Made by a program: the position numbers and the translations under genes. This document shows, piece after piece, positions 45,701 through 53,386 of a stretch of 64,000 nt of DNA. The notes beneath the pieces were generated by a model. That model had not been told where the DNA came from and did not search any database. It saw only the letters and a list, made by a program, of their open reading frames with translations. Within the stretch, counting starts at the first letter, position 1. Each line of letters opens with the position of its first letter. The stretch lies in contig NZ_POUL01000005.1 of the NCBI RefSeq assembly GCF_002890895.1, forward strand, positions 62,001 through 126,000. Reading direction: 5' to 3'. The DNA comes from Stutzerimonas stutzeri (GTDB taxonomy: Bacteria > Pseudomonadota > Gammaproteobacteria > Pseudomonadales > Pseudomonadaceae).

Positions 45701-48700
45701 AGCTCCGCGCTATCCCCCGACGCCTCTGCTCCCACCACTCCGAATCCGCTAGGGCTGCCATGGGTGGAGATCGTGCCGACCGTGCCGTCCAGCTTGTACG
45801 CAGTAACCGTGAACCCTTGATCAGTCGCGGAGGCGTTGGTGGTGCTAATGACGGTCGTGCTGGTGCTTACGGGTTCGACACTGACGCTTACGGTTGGCGC
45901 GTCCGCAACAGGGGTTACCGCAACGGTGGCGTTGGCTGGTGTTACGGCTTTCCCATCCGATACGCCGTAGCTGAATTGAATGTCGCCGCTCCAGTCCGCC
46001 TCAGGCGTGAAGCTCCAAGTGCCGTCTTTATTGTCAGCTAGCGAGCCTTTGCCAGAACTGATGGCCAAGTCTGTGACGGTGAGATAGGGATTATCGACGT
46101 CGTTGGCCTGGGCCAGTAGTTCTGCCTGAGTAATCAGCAGAGCACCGCTGTCTTCGGCAATGGCAGTCAGGGTTACTGTGGATGTAGTCGGGGCATCGTT
46201 AACCAGCGTAACGGTTGGATCAACGGTGGCTGCTGCGCCATCCACGGTGCCGTCGTTCGGCGTCAGGGTGAAGGCGGGCAGGTCCTGGCCGCTGTTAACC
46301 AGGTTCAGGCCGGCCTGGGTCAGGGTGACGCTGCCGTTGCCGTCGAGGGCGTAGTTCACCGTATCGCTGAGGGTCACACTTACGGTGTTGCCGTCCTGGT
46401 CAGCAGTGGTGTAGGTGGCGACCACCGAACCGACCGCATTGCTGGCGGCATCCTCGGTGAAGGCGTTGACCAGGGTGACCGTCAGGGACGGGGCATCGTT
46501 AACCAGCGTAACGGTTGGATCAACGGTGGCTGCTGCGCCATCCACGGTGCCGTCGTTCGGCGTCAGGGTGAAGGCGGGCAGGTCCTGGCCGCTGTTAACC
46601 AGGTTCAGGCCGGCCTGGGTCAGGGTGACGCTGCCGTTGCCGTCGAGGGCGTAGTTCACCGTATCGCTGAGGGTCACACTTACGGTGTTGCCGTCCTGGT
46701 CAGCAGTGGTGTAGGTGGCGACCACCGAACCGACCGCATTGCTGGCGGCATCCTCGGTGAAGGCGTTGACCAGGGTGACCGTCAGGGACGGGGCATCGTT
46801 GGTGCCGGTGATGGTCAGTGTCAGTGTGCTTTGACCGCTAGCGCCGTGTTCATCGGTCACCTGGTAGGGAACGATCAGCTGCTGGACTTCGCCATCGGCC
46901 AGCTTGTCGTATTCAGTATTGGCTGTGTCGAACGTCCAGGCGCCATTGGCCGCAAGGACGAAGCCTGCTGGCGCAGGCCCGCTCAAGCTGAACGCCAGGG
47001 TTGCGCCGTTATCGATGTCGCTGGCGTGAAGCTGACCGCTGACGGGGCCAAATTTCAGTGTATCGGTAAGCGTCTCGCCGTCTGCGCCGCTGCTCTTCAG
47101 TACCCAGCCGGAGCCGCTCTGGCTGACCGAGCCGACCTGATGGGCAACGCTGGAGTTAAGCGACAGGTTGCTGAGCAACAAGGTTGAGTCGTTGACCGTG
47201 TCTCCTATGTCTGCAACACCAATCACAACGGTGTAGGTGCCCGGTATGGCAAAGTTGTGCTTGAAGCTATGAGTGCCGGAGCTGCCATAGTCGCCTACGC
47301 TGCTGACGCTGCTTAGCGTGCCGACTGGTTCGCCATTGATTTGCACAAAGGCGAAATCGTTGAACGGCAGGTAGTCAGACGTGCTGAACGCCCAGTCGAA
47401 GCTCACGGCTTCGCCAGGTGTTGTCGTGGTGATGGTAAGGGTGATCGCAGCACCCTCGGTGGCTGACTCAACCGGTCCGGCTGAGGTCGCGGCGCCTTCC
47501 AGGGCGGTTGCGTTGGCGGCTTGCGCGACCGGTGCGTCGTTGGTTCCGGTAACGACCAATTGCAGCGTGCTGGAGCTGCTTGCGCCTTGCACATCGGTCA
47601 CCGTGAACGGGATATCCAGCGTTAGCATCGTACCTTGCGCCAGGTGCTGATATGCGTCGACGCCGGCATCGAAGGTCCAGCTGCCGTTATTGTTTAGGGT
47701 AAAACCGGCCGGCAACGGCGCATCAGCTGCAAAGTTCAGCACCGCGCCTGCATCGACGTCACGGGCGGCCAATTGCCCATTGATCGTCTGGTCTTCATTG
47801 ATCGCGTCGTTCGTGGCGCTCGCCATCGGAGCGTCATTTGCCCCGGTTATCGCGACGGCTAATGTGCTTGTGCTGATTGCGCCGCTGGCGTCGCTCACGG
47901 TGTACGGCAGCTGCAATGTCAGGGTTTCGCCGGCCGGCAGGCTCTGGTACTCGGTCAATGTCGTATCGAGCGTCCAACTGCCATCGGCATTCAGTGTGAA
48001 GCCAGCAGGGGCGTCGTCGTTCAGGGCGAAGCTAAGCCGGTCGGTCGAATCGATATCGGTTGCAACAAGTCGACCGGTCAGTTGGCGATCGTCCTCGCTT
48101 CCTGCCGAACTGGCAGCGGTCGCGACAGGTGCGTCGTTGCGACCTGCAACGAGAATGTCCAGCGTGCTGGTGCTGCTGGCGCCGGACGCATCGGTTACTA
48201 CGTAGCTCAGGCTGAGCGCGAGGTCTTCACCTGCCGCCAGGCTTTGGTATTCGACAAGGCTGGTATCCAGCGACCAGCTGCCGTCGGCGTTCAAGGTAAA
48301 GCCGGCTGGTGCGTTGCCCACCAGAGCGTAGCGCAGCGTATCGTTGGCGTCCGCATCGCTGGCGACCAGCTGACCGGTTACACGTCCGTCGTCTTCGGTG
48401 ATGCTGCCGCCAATAAGCTGAGTCGCATCGGCCTTCGGCGTGTCGTTGGCGCCCGTGAGCGAGATATTAATGACACGGCTATTGGTGGCGCCGAGGGGGT
48501 CGGTGACGGTGACTGTGAAGGATTCAGTTGGCGTTTCGCCGGCGTGCAGTGCGTTCACCGCAGCGGCGTCAGCCGTATAGCGGTAGCTGCCATCGGCATT
48601 AACAATCAACTGGCCGAAGCGGCCGTTCGCGCTTCCACTCCAGACCAGGTCGGCACTGTCCACGTCAGTGGCGGTGAGCTGGCCCTCGATGACGGTAAAG

Positions 48701-49542
48701 CTGTCGCTGGCTGAGGTGTCGGCCAGGCTTATGCTGTAATCGCCCGTGGCAAACGGTGCGTCGTTGGTCCCGGTAATCGTGATAGTGAAGCTGGCTGGCT
48801 GGCTGGTGATGCCGAAGCTGTCTGTTGCGGTATAGCTAAAGCTGACCTGGCGCGTTTCGCCTGCTGCCAGACTGTCGAAATCGCTGCCCGGGTCGAAGCG
48901 GTAAGTGCCGTCGGCATTGAACGTCAAAGTGCCCATGCCTGCGCCCGGCCCAGAGACAAGGGAATATCCGGTAACGGAATCAGCGTCGCGAGCGGTGGGT
49001 ACGCGACCTTCGAGCGCAGTGTTCTCTTCGGTCTCACTACTGCCGTCGAGAGCGAGAGGGGCGAGGTTGTCATTCGAGCCGCTGTCTTGAGCCACCGCGG
49101 CCGCTGAAAACGTCAGCCCCTCAGTCGCGAATCCTGTCACCGCTTCGACGCGCTGACCTGTTTCGCTGAGCATCACGGCGCTATGACCGCCGCCACCTGC
49201 ACCGCCTGTTCCTCCGGTGCCCGGCCCTGCGGCGGTGGGATCGAGTTGAGTGGTGGGGTCGAAGCCGTCGGCAATCGCTTGCTCAAGGTCGCTTAGCGGC
49301 TGGGCATCGGCCTGACTGGCGTCAGCATCGACGAAGCTGCCTGCCTGCCAGGTTGCCGAACTGCCGAGCGTCAGCTCTTCGCCGTTCGGCAGTTGCAGGG
49401 TGACCGAGCCAGCCGCTTCCGTTTCCAGCCGGTCGCCAGCGAAAACAGCCTCGCCTTCGAAGACCTGTCGGCGAACGCCTTCTGCTGATACGGCGAATAC
49501 CTGACCTATCAGGCTCTTAATAACAGCGTAGGCGTTGCTCAT
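42799..49542 (-). CDS. LapA/RTX-type biofilm adhesin with N-terminal retention module
   Basis: This 2247-residue surface protein begins with a LapA-like retention module whose DPTAAG (Thr103-Ala104-Ala105-Gly106) is the expected LapG cut site, followed by a glycine-rich linker. Then come many VCBS/cadherin-like repeats of about 100 residues, each ending in GTNDAP or similar. One repeat near residues 690-900 carries an extra domain. Two repeats are identical at DNA level (46201-46800). The C-terminus has about five RTX calcium repeats (GGAGDDLL type), then a type I secretion signal. It starts at ATG 49542 after CGGAG. Export is expected through the divergent LapE-B-C system. At 2247 residues it is much shorter than P. 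putida or P. fluorescens LapA. Confidence 0.93.
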   Translation of the reverse strand: MSNAYAVIKSLIGQVFAVSAEGVRRQVFEGEAVFAGDRLETEAAGSVTLQLPNGEELTLGSSATWQAGSFVDADASQADAQPLSDLEQAIADGFDPTTQLDPTAAGPGTGGTGGAGGGGHSAVMLSETGQRVEAVTGFATEGLTFSAAAVAQDSGSNDNLAPLALDGSSETEENTALEGRVPTARDADSVTGYSLVSGPGAGMGTLTFNADGTYRFDPGSDFDSLAAGETRQVSFSYTATDSFGITSQPASFTITITGTNDAPFATGDYSISLADTSASDSFTVIEGQLTATDVDSADLVWSGSANGRFGQLIVNADGSYRYTADAAAVNALHAGETPTESFTVTVTDPLGATNSRVINISLTGANDTPKADATQLIGGSITEDDGRVTGQLVASDADANDTLRYALVGNAPAGFTLNADGSWSLDTSLVEYQSLAAGEDLALSLSYVVTDASGASSTSTLDILVAGRNDAPVATAASSAGSEDDRQLTGRLVATDIDSTDRLSFALNDDAPAGFTLNADGSWTLDTTLTEYQSLPAGETLTLQLPYTVSDASGAISTSTLAVAITGANDAPMASATNDAINEDQTINGQLAARDVDAGAVLNFAADAPLPAGFTLNNNGSWTFDAGVDAYQHLAQGTMLTLDIPFTVTDVQGASSSSTLQLVVTGTNDAPVAQAANATALEGAATSAGPVESATEGAAITLTITTTTPGEAVSFDWAFSTSDYLPFNDFAFVQINGEPVGTLSSVSSVGDYGSSGTHSFKHNFAIPGTYTVVIGVADIGDTVNDSTLLLSNLSLNSSVAHQVGSVSQSGSGWVLKSSGADGETLTDTLKFGPVSGQLHASDIDNGATLAFSLSGPAPAGFVLAANGAWTFDTANTEYDKLADGEVQQLIVPYQVTDEHGASGQSTLTLTITGTNDAPSLTVTLVNAFTEDAASNAVGSVVATYTTADQDGNTVSVTLSDTVNYALDGNGSVTLTQAGLNLVNSGQDLPAFTLTPNDGTVDGAAATVDPTVTLVNDAPSLTVTLVNAFTEDAASNAVGSVVATYTTADQDGNTVSVTLSDTVNYALDGNGSVTLTQAGLNLVNSGQDLPAFTLTPNDGTVDGAAATVDPTVTLVNDAPTTSTVTLTAIAEDSGALLITQAELLAQANDVDNPYLTVTDLAISSGKGSLADNKDGTWSFTPEADWSGDIQFSYGVSDGKAVTPANATVAVTPVADAPTVSVSVEPVSTSTTVISTTNASATDQGFTVTAYKLDGTVGTISTHGSPSGFGVVGAEASGDSAELGYGNQHSERLAIAFDAPVANVTVRLAWLNPGEQAQYKLYDSTGKQIGGSTIYGGSDGIDEALSLTAADGSAISRIEFTAPRTGDDFLINSVTFVSKTSYPLTINAAPTDVDFSESISSIKVSVPAGATLSAGIDNGDGTWTLPLVSQGSYSATINPDNKAITVTGLTMTFDGSPTGSQSLTVTAFAQDGISLNSTSTHITIGDTVAPETADVTALGSEDNPLRIALNASDSSSSIANFTITSLPANGTLMYNGQPVMMGQTIPALDNQATVDFIPTADWSGSTLFQYSATDALGNLDKTSATVSIQIDAVNDAPINHMPASFVTAEDTALKLAGLAVSDVDAGSGPISVTLSVSDGSLSASSLNGVTVSGTASELVLTGTLSAINNYLAAPSTQPVFKPSPDASGDVTVTMTTRDSGNSSGSDVLTDIDSRTISVAPVADAIPAGTVSVKVGPGTENTFDFSSSTSGFSAIDGQTSFTFPNGIGISAGTNQKFDWSKGNGLSIQSSGEQDNQTRIAGTDAITFNFPIGMQTVGLSLKNTSDDTVLIKSEVALSDLANGVGKLTGSVGTTAKGSSVSDQNVEVYLRLVDASGNTVNLQQGTVLSGGSWSVNQTYTGAFDKAQVEIHISGKLFSNGGTDSVSVVTNVDMLNFTIAQDPSNTFSKNGNNDGFQIDSLSVNPGTGSLSSYNYSVDVFAVVQDKVGVLETIQTLTFSDLPADATLVLKVGDSYVEFPRDEKGEYDLSSYVSLLSTGTEVVGTDQLQLVTSSALPSNYMPTVTLVINDQGSSAITVIGGSASSSHTGAAGNDYLSGGAGDDLLYGLQGNDTLDGGTGNDLLVGGAGDDILIGGLGNDQLNGGGGADTFVWKAGDMGNDVIKDFNTSEGDRIDLRDLLVGEENRDILSYLRVDTTTSTLEISSAGHFINGAGTADVTIQLQNTTLLTGATGSMSDIVNSLVAGTDPTVKIDHT
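46201..46800 (-). repeat. Perfect 300-base tandem duplication inside the adhesin gene
   Basis: Bases 46201-46500 and 46501-46800 are identical line by line, and the 12 bases before each copy also match. The unit is 100 codons, in frame, coding one repeat starting NDAPSLTVTLVNAF. Zero divergence shows a recent duplication or ongoing gene conversion. Confidence 0.97.
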
Positions 49543-49655
49543 GACCGTTGCTCCGGAAGTAGGTGTGGCTGTCTCTGGACGCTAATAGCAATTGCCAGAT
49601 TAACCGAGTCCATTCGACAAAAAAATGGCGACGCTTATGCGCCGATAAACGGTAG

Positions 49656-49669
49656 GTCAAAGTCTTGAC
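49656..49669. promoter_or_regulatory. FleQ-box-like site upstream of the adhesin
   Basis: GTCA-AAGTC-TTGAC matches the arms of the published FleQ consensus (GTCaNTAAAtTGAC) but not its A-rich core. It lies 114 bases before the adhesin start and 174 bases before the lapE start. FleQ controls lap genes in other pseudomonads through c-di-GMP. Confidence 0.4.
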
Positions 49670-49708
49670 CCCCATAGTGTGATGTTAAACAATGCACGCG
49701 GTGATGTC

Positions 49709-49724
49709 ACTGTGCTAGCACAGT
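49709..49724. promoter_or_regulatory. 16-base perfect palindrome in the lapA/lapE gap
   Basis: ACTGTGCTAGCACAGT is fully self-complementary. It lies in the 300-base gap (49543-49842) between the divergent adhesin and lapE, about 120 bases before lapE. Likely an operator; the regulator is unknown. The rest of the gap holds AT-rich promoter-like sequence with no clear paired -35/-10. Confidence 0.5.
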
Positions 49725-49842
49725 AATTATTGACATTCATCTGCCGCTGTGACGTGAAGGGTGTGACGGCTCGACCGAGGCCGCTGATGTCCGTTCCGCC
49801 TGGCCCTACGTCAGCTGTTATTTTCTTCGAAGGATTCTCTCC

Positions 49843-51192
49843 ATGAAACGCGCGCTCCTCATGCTTCCCTTGGCTGTTGCCCTGCCGTTCGCCACCCAGG
49901 CGCAGACCCTGCAAGAGGCGATGCGCAGCGCCTTGGAGGTACACCCTGAAATTCGCGCCGGTGTGAGCGCTCGGTTGGCCGCCGAAGAAGAGTTGCGCGC
50001 TGCCAAAGGTGGCTATATGCCCCGGGTCGATCTGGTTGGCGGTTACGGACGGGAAGGAACCGATAATCCGAGTGGCCGCGCTGATGGTGACCATGATTAC
50101 GAGACGCTGACCCGCAGCGAGGCCCGGCTAAACGTCGAGCAAATGCTGTTCGACGGTTTCGCTACTTCCAGTGAGGTCAAGCGTAATCGTGCTGTAGTCA
50201 ACTCGCGGGCGCTTGAGCTGTTGGGCAACTCCGAGCGCACTGCGCTAGAGGTAGCTCAAGTTTATCTGGACGTCTTGCGCCGTCAGGCGCTGGTTCGGTT
50301 GGCGGAGGATAATCTGCGCAGCCACGAGCGTATCTTTGACCAGATCAATCTGCGCAGTCAGCGCGGCGTTGGCCGCATGGCTGATCTTGACCAGGCTGAA
50401 GCGCGCCTGGCCCAGGCGAAGAACAACCTGCTGACTGAGCAGGCTAATCTGGCGGATGCGCGCGTCAACTTCATCAGCGTGGTGGGACAGGCTCCAGAGC
50501 AGCTGGATGCACCGGCGCCGATCGTCCCGGAGCTCCCGGATTCGTTCGAAGTGGCCCGCGATAAAATGCTGGCGGATAACCCTCAACTTCGCTCCGCCGA
50601 GGCCGATATCAATGCCGCTGAGGCGCAGATGGCAGCCGCGAAGTCCGCGTTCTATCCGCGGTTTGCGCTCGAGCTGAGCACCGGTGCTAACGAAAACATC
50701 GACGGTGTACCTGGGCACGAGAACGAATGGCAGGCAATGGTGCGCATGCGCTACAACTTGTTCGCCGGCGGCAGTAACAAAGCTGAGTTACGCGCCCGCT
50801 CACATCAGGCCAATCAGGCGTTGGACATCCGCAACAACGCGCTGCGCCTGCTGACCGAAGAGCTTGGCCTGGCCTGGAACGCGTTGTTCAACGCTCGCCA
50901 GCAGCTGCCGATCGCCCAGGACTACGCTGATCGCAGTGGCCGGGTACGCGACTCCTACCAGCAGCAGTTCACGCTGGGCGAGCGCACGTTGCTCGACCTG
51001 CTCGACAGTGAGAACGAAATGTTCACAGCGGCACGCCGTCTGGAAGAGGTGCGTTTCACCGAGGCACTGAGCCAGTACCGCATCAAAGCGGTAACCGGCT
51101 CGCTGCTGCAGAGCCAAGGCGTTGTTGCGCCTGTGGCTGCCGTGCCGATGGACGAGGTCCAGGCGCGGGTCCAATTGCCCGCAATGAATTGA
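49843..51192 (+). CDS. lapE: TolC-family outer-membrane channel of the adhesin secretion system
   Basis: This 449-residue protein has a signal peptide (MKRALLMLPLAVALPFATQAQT) and the two OEP domains of TolC-like channels. TLQEAMRSALEVHPEIRAG opens the first; the second ends with QFTLGERTLLDLLDSENEMFTA, typical of type I secretion channels. AAGGA lies ten bases before the ATG. It is the first gene of lapE-lapB-lapC and is divergent from its probable cargo. Confidence 0.92.
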   Translation: MKRALLMLPLAVALPFATQAQTLQEAMRSALEVHPEIRAGVSARLAAEEELRAAKGGYMPRVDLVGGYGREGTDNPSGRADGDHDYETLTRSEARLNVEQMLFDGFATSSEVKRNRAVVNSRALELLGNSERTALEVAQVYLDVLRRQALVRLAEDNLRSHERIFDQINLRSQRGVGRMADLDQAEARLAQAKNNLLTEQANLADARVNFISVVGQAPEQLDAPAPIVPELPDSFEVARDKMLADNPQLRSAEADINAAEAQMAAAKSAFYPRFALELSTGANENIDGVPGHENEWQAMVRMRYNLFAGGSNKAELRARSHQANQALDIRNNALRLLTEELGLAWNALFNARQQLPIAQDYADRSGRVRDSYQQQFTLGERTLLDLLDSENEMFTAARRLEEVRFTEALSQYRIKAVTGSLLQSQGVVAPVAAVPMDEVQARVQLPAMN

Positions 51193-51214
51193 AGGGTGTC
51201 CCGGAGGGCCGGCG

Positions 51215-53386
51215 ATGAGTCAGTTACAGCAGTCGGCCGCCGCGGGCCCTGAGATCACCCGTCATGATCCGCGCGAGCGCTATGACGACCCCTTGCTCGA
51301 CAGCCTGCTGTCGCTTTGTGCCTGCCACCAGAAGCCAGCCAGCCGGGCAACACTGACTGCAGGCCTGCCGCTGGCCAGCCAGCGGTTGACGCCCGAGTTG
51401 CTGCCACGCGCCGCCGCACGTGCGGGCTTGCGTGGCCGTTGGCTTCGCCGTGACCTTGACCAGATCCCGGCCCTGGTCCTGCCCGCCTTGTTGCTGCTGG
51501 GTGATGGCCGCAGCGCGTTGCTGGTCGGTTGGAGTGTCGATGGCCGCGCCCGGTTGATGCCGAGCGAGACCGAAGGCGGCGAGATCCTCGTAGATCGTGC
51601 GCTGCTCGAAGAGGATTACTCCGGTCAGGCATTCTTTGCACAGCCACAACATAAGTTCGACCTTGACCAGGGCGAGCTTGTACCACGGGCGCGCCATTGG
51701 TTCCGAGACACGCTGAAGCGCTCACGCTGGCTCTATGCTGACGCGATTGCTGCGAGCTTCATGATCAGCCTCATTGGCCTGGTCACTCCGCTGTTCGTCA
51801 TGAACGTCTATGACCGCGTCGTACCGAACCAGGCCGAGGCGACCCTTTGGGTACTGGCCATCGGCGTCGGTGGCGCGTTCGTCTTCGATCTGATTCTCAA
51901 AACGCTGCGTGGGCTCTGTCTGGACCTGGCCGGCAAGAAGACCGACCTGATCATCTCGGCGACGCTTTTTGAGCGGATTGCCGGAATGCGAATGACGCAT
52001 CGGCCTGCTCGCGTTGGCACCTTTGCGCAGCATATCCATGAGTTCCAGTCCCTGCGTGATTTCCTCGCCTCGCTGACGCTGGCCAGCCTGATCGACCTGC
52101 CGTTCACGCTGTTGATCGTCGCGGTTATTGCCGTGATCGGAGGTCACCTGGCGTGGATCCCGCTGCTGGCCTTTCCGATCGCTGCCGGCATCAGCCTCGC
52201 CCTGCAACGCCCGCTCGCCGACACACTCGAGCGCAGCATGGCGCTGTCAGCCGAGCGTCAATCCGGTCTGATCGAAACGCTTGCCGGGCTCGATGCAGTA
52301 AAGGTCAACAACGCCGAGAGCGAGCGCCAATACCTGTGGGAGCAGACTATCGGTACGCTCGGCCGCCTTGAGCTGCGCGCGAAAATGCTATCGAGTCTGG
52401 CGCTCAACTCGACCATGGCACTGCAGCAGTTGGCCGGCGTGGTGATCATTGTGTTCGGTGTCTACCAGATCATTGCCGGACAGCTGAGCATGGGCGGCCT
52501 GATCGCCTGTTACATGCTCAGCGGCCGTGCGCTCGGCCCGCTGGGCCAGGTTGCAGGGCTGTTGACCCGTTATCAGCAGGCGAAGGTAACCGTGCGCTCG
52601 GTCAACGAAATGATGGCGCTGCCACAGGAGCGCCAAGCCGGGGAGCGATCACTCAAGCGCGAAGCGCTACAGGGTGCGATCGAGTTTCGCCAGGTCGATT
52701 TCAACTATCCGGATCAGCAACAAACGGCGTTGAGTCAAGTCAGCCTGTCGATTTGGCCCGGCGAGAAGGTTGGCATCATCGGACGTAGCGGCTCAGGGAA
52801 AAGTACGCTGGCCAAATTGATCGTCGGGCTCAACCAGCCGAGCGATGGAAGTCTGCTTATCGACGGCGTAGACGTGCGTCAGCTCGACGTTAGCGACCTG
52901 CGGCATAACATCGGTTACGTCCCGCAGGATGTGCAGCTGTTCGCGGGTACGCTACGCGACAACCTGGTGATGGGTGCGCGCTATGTCGAGGATGACCAGG
53001 TGCTGCAGGCCGCTGAACGTGCCGGCGTGCATGAGTTCGCACGTCTGCATCCGAAAGGCTACGAACTGCAGGTCGGCGAGCGTGGGCAACAGCTGTCCGG
53101 TGGCCAGCGTCAGGCCGTGGTTCTTGCGCGCGCGCTGCTGCTCGACCCGCCAATCCTGCTGCTCGATGAGCCGACCAGTTCACTCGACAACACCAGTGAA
53201 GATCGCCTGAAGCAGCAAGTTGCCGGCGTAATCGGTGACAAGACTCTGTTGTTGGTCACCCACCGCACCTCCATGCTGACGCTGGTGGATCGGCTGATCA
53301 TCGTCGACCGTGGCCAGATCGTGGCCGACGGGCCAAAGCCAGTCATTCTCGAAGCCTTGAAGAAGGGACAGATCCGTGTCAGCTAA
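51215..53386 (+). CDS. lapB: Type I secretion ABC transporter with C39-like N-terminal domain
   Basis: This 723-residue inner-membrane ATPase exports the adhesin. The first 140 residues resemble a C39 peptidase-like domain. A catalytic Cys in the usual place is not evident, so it probably binds rather than cuts cargo. Membrane helices follow, then the ATPase: Walker A GRSGSGKS (523-530), signature LSGGQRQAVVLAR and Walker B ILLLDEPTSSLD. It begins 22 bases after lapE and overlaps lapC by 11 bases. Confidence 0.95.
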   Translation: MSQLQQSAAAGPEITRHDPRERYDDPLLDSLLSLCACHQKPASRATLTAGLPLASQRLTPELLPRAAARAGLRGRWLRRDLDQIPALVLPALLLLGDGRSALLVGWSVDGRARLMPSETEGGEILVDRALLEEDYSGQAFFAQPQHKFDLDQGELVPRARHWFRDTLKRSRWLYADAIAASFMISLIGLVTPLFVMNVYDRVVPNQAEATLWVLAIGVGGAFVFDLILKTLRGLCLDLAGKKTDLIISATLFERIAGMRMTHRPARVGTFAQHIHEFQSLRDFLASLTLASLIDLPFTLLIVAVIAVIGGHLAWIPLLAFPIAAGISLALQRPLADTLERSMALSAERQSGLIETLAGLDAVKVNNAESERQYLWEQTIGTLGRLELRAKMLSSLALNSTMALQQLAGVVIIVFGVYQIIAGQLSMGGLIACYMLSGRALGPLGQVAGLLTRYQQAKVTVRSVNEMMALPQERQAGERSLKREALQGAIEFRQVDFNYPDQQQTALSQVSLSIWPGEKVGIIGRSGSGKSTLAKLIVGLNQPSDGSLLIDGVDVRQLDVSDLRHNIGYVPQDVQLFAGTLRDNLVMGARYVEDDQVLQAAERAGVHEFARLHPKGYELQVGERGQQLSGGQRQAVVLARALLLDPPILLLDEPTSSLDNTSEDRLKQQVAGVIGDKTLLLVTHRTSMLTLVDRLIIVDRGQIVADGPKPVILEALKKGQIRVS

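Noticed and set aside
46201..46800. Possible CRISPR or mobile repeat
   Set aside because: Units are 300 bases, contiguous without spacers, and in frame with adhesin repeats, so this is a coding duplication.
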